NCBI GenBank assembly: GCA_964036045.1
Contig: OZ038383.1
Span: 33,189,394 to 33,253,393, forward strand
Length of the DNA stretch: 64,000 nucleotides
Reading direction: 5' to 3'
Source of the DNA: Eutreptiella sp. 'Long Island Sound 2002'
Taxonomy: Eukaryota > Euglenozoa > Euglenophyceae > Eutreptiales > Eutreptiaceae
Below are positions 54,280 through 63,493 of this stretch, one piece after another; the first letter of the stretch is position 1, and each line of letters begins with the position of its first letter. The notes below the pieces were generated by a model that worked only from the letters and a program-made list of their open reading frames with translations, was not told the origin of the DNA and did not search any database. The translations under genes were made by a program, and so were the position numbers.

Positions 54280-54906
54280 ATGTCGGACGTGGATACCTAG
54301 CTCATTGAAGGGATGAAGCAACTGTTTGAAAAATGGTCCCAAGCAAAGACTTCGGGGAGCACCGCGGATACGAAGAAACCGAAGAAGAACACGAAGTACC
54401 GCGGCAAGAAAAACGAGAGCTCGTTGATTATTGCCCCGCAGTCTAGAGAGGCGTCAGTGAACGCAATGCAGACGGTTCCGTCGGGAGAGGACGCTTCGCT
54501 GACAAGGTGGCGTTTGAACAACCCATGTTACTGGTGCCTCCGTCTCGGCTGCATGGTGAGGATGCACAAATTCATGGGTAAATGGCCACCCCACCTCGCC
54601 GAGAGATATGATCGAAACCAGTCGCTGTGGACAGCGATACGTGGTCTGGCCAATGTTGGCAAACCGCTGGTTGCCATAGCCAACTCCCTTGAGGTGGACG
54701 TGTCCGGCTGGGAGGCAATGGAGAGGGAGCGGTTCCTGATCAAAGTGTTGGCAGCGGCCTCAGGACTACCTCCATGGAGTGACACACTGTTGACGACTCC
54801 GCCAATGTTCCAGCCGGTGGCGATTGAAGACAAGAAGGAGAAAGTTGCTCCACTGAGCGTTGCTCATGGGTATAACCCAGAAAATGCCAGCAAAGAAAGG
54901 TGGTAA
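54280..54906 (+). CDS. Direct-repeat element ORF1
   Basis: A frame from ATG 54280 (MSDVDT) hits TAG at 54298-54300 and continues LIEGMKQLFEKWSQ; without that stop the protein would be 208 residues, otherwise it starts at ATG 54313. It has a lysine-rich N-terminal part (KKPKKNTKYRGKK), then PCYWCLRLGCMVRMHKFMGKW with three cysteines, which may be a degenerate metal site, and a helical C-terminal half. It might be a gag-like nucleocapsid protein; there is no firm family match. Its end overlaps ORF2 by 41 bp. Confidence 0.55.
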
Positions 54907-55861
54907 GAAGAAAGTCCTGCGGCTGACGATGGCGACCGAAAAAACAGGGTCGCCGACCCAAATGGATGACGCTGATGTGAACATGGCTACTGACAGCAAG
55001 ACGGATGAAGTCCGAAGCCGCGGCAAACCTGAACTGGCTGAGAAGACAGCAACAAAGAAACCTCCTGGGTTCAACTTCAATCCTGCTGAGGGCGCGGATA
55101 AAGAGACGTTGACCCCTCCTCGAAAAAGCAAGAAGTGGAGAACTCCAAAAGTAACGGAGCTGGACCCACTGAGTATCGATAAGCGGGTGCGTGCGCTTGA
55201 GGGTGACGTGAAAGGAATACGGCAGGACATTCATCACATCAATGAAACGAAAAATTCCACACAATCACTGCTCATGCTGCTGCTGGAGGGACAAGGCTTG
55301 TCCAAAGACAAAATAGAAGAGCATGTCAGAAGCTATCTGCCACCTTCACAACAGAAGGAACAAGATATCCTGCTAGCTGCTGGTGGGGACGACGCTATGA
55401 TGGAAGATTTGACTACAGGTGGCACAGGGTTGCCAGGAACACCTGGCACGAAACCAGCGGTAACAGGGGGCATAACCCCTGATAGTACCCCGTCTGTTTC
55501 CCCCAGAGCTGACACTAGTGGATCACGCAGGAGAAGAGTGAGCGACACGTCTGAAAGCAAAGGGGTCTGCCGCTCGATGGTTGAGCTGTGCGACCCCCCA
55601 CTGTCTGTTGAGTGGACCAGATGGGTCCACCCGTCCTCCCCTAACTCTAGGCTTATATGGCAATCCTTCCTACCGGCGGCCATGGCGAAGTGTGTGTGGT
55701 TCGCATGGGATAGGGAGGATGTGAGGGTTAATTTCCGCTCTTTAGTTTGGGGCCTAACAGTGTGCCAGATTCCAGGGGTATGGTGGAAGGCGCGGCTCAG
55801 GAGGTTCTGGGATTTCTGGTCGCTGGGCCGTTTCTTTGGAATTAATGAGGTTTTCGCCTAG
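54866..55861 (+). CDS. Direct-repeat element ORF2
   Basis: ATG 54866 (MGITQKMPAKKGGKKK) overlaps the ORF1 end in another frame. The 331-residue product is basic, then acidic, then has a heptad-like stretch (VRALEGDVKGIRQDIHHI), a glycine/proline/threonine linker, SGSRRRRVSD and a tryptophan-rich end (WKARLRRFWDFWSLGRFFG). No enzyme motif is visible. The overlap could allow frameshift or reinitiation coupling as in retroelements; this is inference. Confidence 0.58.
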   Translation: MGITQKMPAKKGGKKKVLRLTMATEKTGSPTQMDDADVNMATDSKTDEVRSRGKPELAEKTATKKPPGFNFNPAEGADKETLTPPRKSKKWRTPKVTELDPLSIDKRVRALEGDVKGIRQDIHHINETKNSTQSLLMLLLEGQGLSKDKIEEHVRSYLPPSQQKEQDILLAAGGDDAMMEDLTTGGTGLPGTPGTKPAVTGGITPDSTPSVSPRADTSGSRRRRVSDTSESKGVCRSMVELCDPPLSVEWTRWVHPSSPNSRLIWQSFLPAAMAKCVWFAWDREDVRVNFRSLVWGLTVCQIPGVWWKARLRRFWDFWSLGRFFGINEVFA

Positions 55862-55972
55862 CAAGCTCAGGCGAGACAAGCCAGAGGCGAAACAAACAGT
55901 GACTCCGAGGAGGCTCCATGAATGGTTGTCGTGGTCGGCGAAGATGTGCGAAGGGTAGGGTGGGGCAGGGGA

Positions 55973-56266
55973 CATTTTTTCCGACCTGACCTTTTTGTCT
56001 GTGCCTTGTCTGACAGTGTACCACAGGTGCCTGCATGTTCTCAAGTGATACCTGCAGTGCACAGCGTACATGATTGTTGGTGAATAAATGTTTAAAAGCG
56101 TGGTGGACACGAAAGGTGAGGGCCGAGAAGGGGAGTGGGGTGCAAGGGCAACCAGAAAACTGAGTGAGAGTCATGGGCGTCTGGACATTGGCCTGCACCT
56201 TTTCCTGTCTCAGCCTATGGTCCAGTGAGCAGTGTTTGCCTTTGTCTCGCTTTTTGCTTGCTCATA
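55973..56266 (+). repeat. Right terminal direct repeat
   Basis: Near-identical to 53893-54187, with ACCTTTTTGTC for ACCTGTTTTGTC as the main difference. Confidence 0.88.
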
Positions 56267-58338
56267 TGTGTGGGTGCACCATGTGCCGGATGCGGACCGG
56301 GAAAAGGAGGCCGGTAACCGACGGATGTGGCCAGACCCCGTCAAGGGGAAACATTGGGAAGAGCGCATCAATACGGACACGCACATTTTTTCCGGGAGTC
56401 CAAATTTCAGGGCTGGTCGGCCTACGGAGCGATTCACTCCGTGGGTCGGCGCGAGACCTTAAAAGGACTGGCCATCCCTGATTTGACCCAGCCCACAATT
56501 TTTGTATTAATAACACAGGACGCATTTTTTGCGCTTGGCATGGGTTGTCCGTCGCCAGACATCGCAGTGAAATACCCTGTGTCTCGGCATCCGGTGCCGG
56601 ATCCGCGCTCTAGGACCCTCGAGGAGTATGAGGCCACAGGCTACCGTTTGTTGGAGGACGTCCTGCCACCGGACCCGTTGCATCAGTTGTGTGCCATGCA
56701 GTTTGAGGGAGAGGAGAATTGGGAAGACATTCTCCTTCAGGGCCGCAACAACAATGCAAAGAAAGATCCCTGCAATTGCCTGCGTGTTTGCTTGCACGCA
56801 TGGCTTGCATTGGACCGGGGATGTGGGTTTGTGTTTGGGTGTAAAGGGGGTGGTGGTGGTAAAAGCAAGCATTTACCTGGATTTTGCGTAGGTAAAAGGG
56901 GTATTTTGTGTCCCCAGTGAAAAAATACCTGGTAAGTAAAAAGGGCAATTTACGCACGCAAAAGGGCCCTTTTGCGCACGCAAAAATGAAGTAAGATACC
57001 TGAAGCATAGTACCAGGCCACAATTTTTTGAGTGAGGTGCAGCTCAAGAGTCTTTTGGATGAACTTGAGAGGGTGCCTCTCTCAGAGAAGGTAGCCATTT
57101 TCAATGAGAACCCCCCCATTGTGGGCAGGCCCCAAGATTCAGAGACCCGCCGCACAGTCTACGGCAACTATGGGGGCCGCAACCTCCACAAGCACAACCC
57201 CCACAAGCTCCACGATCTGCTGGTCCTCAAAAGGGTCGCAAAGCATGTGCTTGAGACTGCGAAGAAGAGTGTGGTGGGGGGGTGGGGTTGGGTGGAGCTG
57301 CACCATTCTTGACATGGCAGACTTTTCGTGCTATGACCACACCCCACAGCACCTCCATCGCGATGCCCCCCCCTACACTATGCCTGAAGGCACATTGATT
57401 GTGAATTGCCTCATTATGCTCACCCATAATCATGAGGCCGACGATGGGTCGCATTCTCTTTTTTTGCCCTCCAGCAGTTTGGGGTTCCCTGACCCTTGGG
57501 TGGACAGGGCTGTGCCATTCAAGAGGGGCACCGCCTTTTTTTTTTTTAATGCCCTTGATGTTCACCGGGGGTCGGGCATTCTGAAGGCCTCGCCCACTAG
57601 TGTGTCCCATCCTCGCCTCATGGCATTTTTTTCAATTGAGCTAACCCAAGGGCCTAACCTACGATTCCCAAACCTGCATGTCACCCAGTCCATCAAGCGG
57701 CCCCAGCTGGAGGCACCTGGTGGCCGGGTGGCCAAGACTGTCCCCTGCGAGGGGGCGGTTAAGTGTAGGGGGAAGGTTGTGGCCAAGTCCTACGGCTGCA
57801 AGCGGGCGGCTTTGCGCGCCGCACACAAAGATCTTTGTCTACCATGCCAGGAGGGGGAGGAGCAAGAGGGGGGGGAGGAGGAGGCGTTGTTGGAGGACCC
57901 CACTGGGGTTAGCATTGAGCAATGTGCTCAGTGCTTGCTCCCGGTGGGAACAACCACCAGGCATTTTTTGTTGTAGGCATGGGGGGATGGGAGGGAGGTG
58001 GTTGCCCCCCTCACTACTGAGGAGGTGGGGGGATCGCAGGCCACCCCGATGAGTGCCCCTTGGCCAAGGTGTGCCATGGGGAGGCACTGCCGTGGCCCAC
58101 CTTGCAAGGGTATGTTGGGATTAAGGTGCCGGCAGGCACCATTTTGGTGGTGAGGAAGGGAATGTATGGAGGAGTGGCAAGGGTCCCCCTTGAGCTCGAG
58201 GGGGTGGCCCAGGTGGTGGAGTGGAGGCAAGGTCAGGAGTATGCGGTCGTCACCGACTTCGTCTGGCTGCCGAGGATGAACCTGGTGCTAGGCGACCTGA
58301 AGAAGGAGGCGGGCAAAGGCATGTGCCCATGTCACCAG
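56267..58338 (+). pseudogene. Z2 dioxygenase gene, catalytic part to the C-x-C exon end
   Basis: The frame resumes with VHHVPDADREKEAGN, shifts near 56395, and gives FFALGMGCPSPDIAVKYP. A family Z repeat (56752-57030) interrupts or forms an intron. QLKSLLDELERVPL follows; after another shift QHLHRDAPPYTM gives the HxD iron site (57356-57364), GSHSLFLPSSS, then ALDVHRGSG and SHPRLMAFF with the distal H and the R (H-x13-R). A cysteine-rich region (VPCEGAVKCRGK, CLPCQEG, CAQCLLP) follows, then AGTILVVRKGMYGGVARV ending CPCHQ. It is the clearest full set of dioxygenase motifs in the window, but at least three frame changes make it inactive. Confidence 0.72.
56752..57030 (+). repeat. Family Z interspersed repeat with palindromes
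   Basis: It matches 39299-39580 of Z1 along about 275 bp and contains TTTACGCACGCAAAA and TTTTGCGCACGCAAAA at 56950-56990. Confidence 0.85.
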
Positions 58339-58577
58339 GTGTGAAAAGTGCGCACTACACCCGGCTCTAACCTCTGCTCTAACTAGTTATCTCGGCACTT
58401 ATCGCGCTCTAACTTGGTGCTCTAACTCGCTATCGCGCTGGTTATCGCGTTCTAACTAGTTATCGCAGGGGGTTATCGCGGGGGTTCTCGCGTAGGTTAT
58501 CCGCTCTAACTAGGTTATCGCGCGAGTTATCACGGTAGTTATCGCGGCTTTTTTTTTATTTCTTTTGTCTTTCTCAG
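58339..58577 (+). other. Z2 intron with a TTATCGCG/CTCTAACT array
   Basis: The donor GTGTGA follows CPCHQ and the acceptor is TTTCTCAG. The interior is tandem CTCTAACTAGTTATCGCG-type units (about 58360-58550). This is the same intron position as in G, D and F. Confidence 0.75.
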
Positions 58578-58892
58578 GCCACAATCCTCCACTTGCTGCG
58601 CCTGTTCGTCAAGGAGTCGGCCGAGGCAGCAACAGTGGGAGCAGCAGAAGCTGCAAGAGCACGGGCCGTCAAGCCGGTGGCGGCCCGTGCGGAGCTTGAG
58701 GGAGAGGGGATCAAGAGGCCGGCGGAGTGGGGAGCATGGCGGTGGCGGGAGCCGGCGGGCGAGGCCCGCCGGCAGGAGGGGACCGGATGGTACCAGCAGA
58801 TCACCATCACAGAGAAGGAGGGGGGGCTGGAGAGGAAGACAAACCTCACCCTCCCCTCCTATGTGTGGGTTGGGGGGGGAACGGCCAAATAG
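58578..58892 (+). CDS. Z2 long gene, 3' exon
   Basis: The frame joins in phase: ATILHLLRLFVKESAEAATV, an alanine/arginine-rich stretch, then WYQQITITEKEGGLER and the stop at 58890-58892. It is shorter than the G and D ends and lacks a long coiled coil. Bases 58893-58985 show no gene. Confidence 0.55.
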   Translation, partial: ATILHLLRLFVKESAEAATVGAAEAARARAVKPVAARAELEGEGIKRPAEWGAWRWREPAGEARRQEGTGWYQQITITEKEGGLERKTNLTLPSYVWVGGGTAK

Positions 58893-58985
58893 CCGAATGC
58901 TGCTTAGGGGGAAACCGTTGCGGCTTTTTTGTGTTTGTTTGGGATGAGTGACCCCCCCGAAGGAAAAACTATTTTTCGCTGAGGG

Positions 58986-59388
58986 TGTACCCTTCGTGAA
59001 CCGGCCGTTTGAATCCGAGATTCACGGTACCGTGAATTTCACCTATTTTTGCTGTTTTTTTGCTCGTAACTTGGTGCCATTGTGTGCTTTTGTCGTGCTA
59101 TCTTCGCCCAAAGTAAGATCCAACAAATGTGTGCAATTTAGAGGTTTGAAGTAGTCGCATGGTTCAAAACATTTGGTGAGATTCGCGTGAATGTGAAATT
59201 CACGCACCCAAATTCACGCATAAATTCACGCTAGATTCACACATTCAAGAGAATGCGAAATTCGTAGGAATTTCGTACGAATTCATACGAATTTCGTACG
59301 AATTCGTATCAATTTCGTACGAATTTCCCCTCATTTCCACTGTTTCGCTTTCCCACAGCTCTCAAAGCCTTCGCATTCTCTTTAGGTC
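58986..59388 (+). other. G2 terminus with array
   Basis: Right-type G terminus, then AATTCGTACGAATT-like units at 59257-59330 ending about 60 bp before the ATG. A TTTAG at 59385 could be a 3' splice site. Confidence 0.82.
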
Positions 59389-61284
59389 ATGTCTCAGCAG
59401 ACTATGTCCCAGCTCGCCAGCCTGGCCTCGCGCCCCGACCCCGCAGCCGACACCCTCGCCCACTACCAAGCCCTCCCCGTCGCCCACCATCAACTGGAGG
59501 AGGCGGCGTACCTGTCAGGGGCATTGGGGGTGGATGATGTTGTGGCCTGGGCAGCATCCCTGGACCCCTCCCCCGAGGTCATCCACATCGACATGCGCAA
59601 CCCCACCCGCAACTCCTACCTCGGGGGGAGGGGCCACAACCTTGTGGAGGGAACTGCACCGCCAACTCCCCTCCCTTAAATTTCTGCATCTAACCCCTCT
59701 CCCTTCCAGTGTTGACCACCTCCTCAATTCCATGCGCACTAACCCTGTGGGGAAGCCTAAGGACGCCCACGTCCAGGTGTACCCCACCACTAACCTCGTC
59801 CATACCCCCCCCCACTGCGACATGGTGTGCCTGCAGGATCTTGCCGCAGATGCACCAGCAGACCATTCTTTTTCCCCTTCTCTTGGCACCTTGCCAACCC
59901 CCGGTGGTGGGATGATTTGGGCATCGCCGCTTTCCATTCCACCATCCCCCCTCAGGTGCACATCCCCGACATCACCCACCCCACCTTCTACAACACAACT
60001 TCTTTGCAATGGTACCGTGGTGCCTCAATGGCCCCCCCCTTCATTTGGAGTGAACCCGCACCGAACCCCTTCCCGACCCCCCTCATGGGGTGATGGGCAA
60101 CCCCGACCCCGCCCCCGACAGGGTTGGTCCCTCCCAGCTGCCCCTCAACTTTGTTGATGGGAACGGCTACATTGTGCTTCGGGGGCTTGTGGAAGCACGG
60201 GATTGTGAGGTGGGGTGGAACAAGGTGATGAAGGCGTGGGGCAGCGGCGACGAAAAAGTCGTTGCAAAAAACTTTGAGCTCCTTTTCAACGCCGCGCGGA
60301 GTGAAGATGAGGCCAAGGATCCTGAGCTCCCCCTGCGTACGTACTTGGGGTCGGGGGTTCGGGGGCCTCTCTTCAAGAAGTTCCACCCCCACCTCACCGA
60401 AAGTGTCCCTGGGGTTGGGGACCTCCACCCAATGACGCCGGGCAGCGTCATCGTGGCGAATGTGGGGAGTGGGCCGCAGCTCCCCCACACCGATGTCGGC
60501 ACCGACCCCGAGGTGCTCCCCCCCAAAAGCAGGGACATCTCGGGGTGCCACCTGAGTAGCTTCCTCTGCTTGTCAGAGGACTACCAGGTGGCGGTGCAGG
60601 CGGGGACGGCCCTGGGGGAAGCGGGGGGGGCGCGCTGGGACACCGTTGAGCTGCAGCGGGGGGACATGCTGCTGATGGTGGCCACCAGCCGCCACCATGG
60701 GTTGCCTGCCCTCCCCGAATCCAAGGATGGGCTGCAGGGGGCTCTCTTTCACTTGTGGACCCCCGATCGCGCACACAAACACCACCAGCCCAACACCACA
60801 CACCTGGACCCCCCCCCCCCCAAGGAGGCCCTGGAGGTTGCTAGGGATTTGTCCAGCTGGGACTTCCCCTCCAATGGACCAGGTGTTGTGGGTGGGGAAG
60901 GGGGCGGTTGGGAGGGTCGGGTTGTGGGAGGGGGATGCTGTCTAGGCCCTCTTCGCCGACCCCCCCGAGTCGGTCCCGGCAGGCCCCCCCACCTGCCCCT
61001 TCCACCCCACCTTCCTCTCCCAGTCGGCCCCGGCCTCCGACCTCGCCGTCATCGAGGTCGGCGAGCAGTGCATGCTGTTCTTCGTGGGTAGCGTGCACCA
61101 GCTAGAGGTGTGCAAGTGGGACAATGCCGATGCGGAGTCGGAGATCCACTTCGCCATGACCGGCATTGCCCCCCCGGAGCGGCCAATCACACTGTGGCAT
61201 CTGGCGAACACGGCCCCAGCGTGGCGGTCACCCAAGTGCGCGGAGACCGGGGCATGGTCCATCACATGCCCATGTGAGTGCAAG
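59389..61284 (+). pseudogene. G2 dioxygenase gene, 5' exons to CPCECK
   Basis: ATG 59389 opens MSQQTMSQLASLASRP. A 5-bp deletion near 59634 relative to G1 shifts the frame; other shifts occur near 59870 and 60090. FFPFSWHLANPRWWDDLG and FVDGNGYIVLRGLVEARD lead into the fold; QLPHTDVG holds HxD (60486-60494), and RGDMLLMVATSRHHGLPAL holds the distal H with GALFHLW after it. The usual R is not obvious. IEVGEQCMLFFVGSVHQLEV ends CPCECK at 61284. N-terminal acidic residues and lack of a signal peptide suggest a nucleocytoplasmic protein. Confidence 0.7.
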
Positions 61285-61552
61285 GTGTGCTTGCTTGTGT
61301 GTTTGCTTTGTTTATTGGCAAATTGGACGAAATTCACGTGAAATTCGTACGAAATTCGTACGACTTTCGTACCAATTTCACGTGAATAAATTTGTGTGAA
61401 TATTCTGGAAATTTGAAACTCGCACAAAATTCGTATGTATTTCGTACGAATTTCTGTGAATTTCGTCCAATTTGTTCCCTTTGTTGTTGCATTGCCTCAT
61501 GTCAACTCCCCGTTTCTCAATTTGTGCCTTGCACACTTCCCCACATCTGCAG
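61285..61552 (+). other. G2 intron with family G array (61330-61470)
   Basis: Donor GTGTGC at 61285, acceptor CTGCAG ending 61552. The interior has TTCGTACGAA units and AATTCACGTGAAATT. It keeps phase: K then VPFFAW. Confidence 0.85.
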
Positions 61553-63112
61553 GTCCCGTTCTTCGCGTGGTCGCCGGATATTCGGCACCACACCAAGCGC
61601 AAGTACAAGCCCCGGCCCCGATTGCCCGAGGAGCACGGCGAGCCGCCCGGAGGCACCGGTGGCGACCGGCCCGTAGGCACCGGTGGTGGACGGCCCCCGA
61701 GCGATGCCAGCAGTGTGCACAGTGAGGGCTCGCGGCGCTCTGGACGTTCGGCAGGCACCGGCAGCGAGGCCAGCACCGCCGCGGCGCATGTGGCGCGCGA
61801 GGTGGTGGTGCCCATGCCGTCCCGCAACGACTTGGGCGAATCCCACACCGACCCCCCCCCCTTGGACCGGGTCACCCTGGCCGCCAGGCAGCCCGATCCG
61901 GGCTGGACCCAGCAGGTGCCGCCCGGGCCCGATGGGCGGCACGGGCATCCCTCTGCCGTGTGGGACATGTTCCTGGAGTCCCGGGGGGTGCAGGGCACCT
62001 TCCGCATCTCTTTCCCCTGCCCCATTGTGGTCAGGGGGGGGCCCAAATTGCCCGCGGGGCATGAGCTGGTGGGCCTGTTTGCCTACAGGCTTGTGAGTGG
62101 GCACTGGCGGGTGCAGACCGGGGTGTCACTGATTGGGGAGGAGGGGACGGTGACCACGGCTGGGGTCTTTGGTCTGAATGTGGTCACGGGTTGGGACCAG
62201 CGGAGGCCGGAGTGGGCGGACGTGGCATGGCTTGCCATGCACGTCCATGTGGGGAGGCAGCGGAAGATGGGGGTGGCTGACGTCATTGACGCCGAGGAGC
62301 AGGACGAACCCCCCACCCGCAAGCGGAAAGGCCGCCCCCAAGGGGACACGGAGCCCCCCCCCCCCCCCCCCAAAGCCCCGCGTACGGCCACCCCGGCGGA
62401 GCAGGCGGTGCGGGCGGAGTAGGCGGAGCCGGTGGCAGGGCGGGGGCAAAGGGGGGTGGTGCACGAGTGGGTGGAGCAGCAGCGGGCGGGGGCGTGGGAG
62501 GCGCGCGCGACGAGCGCGGAGGCCGCCAACCGCGACCTCGAGGCCCGTCTGTCCAGGGCCAACGAGGACAGGCGGGACGCCAAGTCGCGGTTGGCGGACG
62601 TCACCAAGGAGCGTGACCGGCTGGCCGCCAAGGTGAAAACTTTGGAGCGCGACCTGGCGACGACGCGCAAGGCAAAGCGAGCGGCACAGGCAGCACAGAC
62701 AGTGGAGAGGCGTGAGGGTGCCGAGGCCCCCCCGGGTGACAGGGGGGGGGGGGGCAGTGCCGCCGGTGTCGGGTACCTCCTGGCCGGCGCACAGGCGTGG
62801 CATGCCCAGGCCGAGGCGTGTGCCGGCCAGATGTTGGCGATGTCCACCGGCCTGCGGATGGCCATGATGGCCAGTGGCCAGCAGGCCGATGTGGACAGCG
62901 TGGCCCCCGACGCCCCCAAGGTGAGTGCCGCACTGGAGGAAGTGCGCCGGCAGTACCCCCCCCACCGCCTCACGTCGGCGGCCATTGACCCCTCCTTTGT
63001 GGAGGCAGTGGGGGAGCAGAGCTCCCAGGGCTCCACTAGCCGGAGCTCTGCTCCAGGTGGGGGGGGGGTGCGTAGCTCACCCTTTAACCTCGGGACCACC
63101 TGTCCCTTCTAA
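61553..63112 (+). pseudogene. G2 long gene, 3' exon with coiled coil, one stop
   Basis: Reads VPFFAWSPDIRHHTKRKYKP, a low-complexity linker, GTFRISFPCPIVVRGG, TGWDQRRPEWADVAWLAM, then TRKRKGRPQGD, a likely nuclear signal. TAG at 62420-62422 (CAG in G1) interrupts it just before the coiled coil VHEWVEQQRAGAWEAR to RLADVTKERDRLAAKV. The end is serine/glycine-rich at 63112. A TAG next to the coiled coil would remove a presumed dimerisation segment. Confidence 0.72.
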
Positions 63113-63460
63113 CCTCCAGGAATGTTATCCTGCCCCCCCCCCCCCCCCAGGGCATGGGCAGTTTGACCGACGTGTGGGGCACTCCCCCCCCACTTTGCGA
63201 AATTTTCTGCAGCACTGTTTTTATTTTATTCGGGGTATGCTATGCCCCCTGACCTATTTGCGAATTTTTCTGCAGCACTGTTTGTATTTTTTTCGGGGTA
63301 TGCTATGCCCCTTGACCTGTTACAGTGCTGGCCGAGTGTCAGCCGGAATGACAACCACTGGACTGGGTGTGTGATAACCCATGAACACCATCCTGTGCTT
63401 GCTTTGTGAGGGTCAACGAGGGCAAAAGGATGAGGCTTCGGCAGAAATTCTGTGACGGTC
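63113..63460 (+). other. G2 spacer with two 58-bp tandem repeats
   Basis: Units with GCAGCACTGTTT and GGGGTATGCTATGCCCC occur at about 63209-63267 and 63268-63325, matched in G1. No gene. The short array 63461-63493 (TTCGTACGAA) follows. Confidence 0.75.
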
Positions 63461-63493
63461 ACGTGAAATTCCCACGAAATTCGTACGAAATTC

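Larger units (their letters stand above)
53893..56266 (+). mobile_element. Element with 295-bp terminal direct repeats (LTR-like), two ORFs
   Basis: Repeats 53893-54187 and 55973-56266 differ at only a few positions. A purine-rich tract (GGGTGGGGCAGGGGA) precedes the right one. The ends are not TG...CA and a clear target duplication was not found. No reverse transcriptase or integrase is present, so it is non-autonomous, or of an unrecognised kind. Confidence 0.78.
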
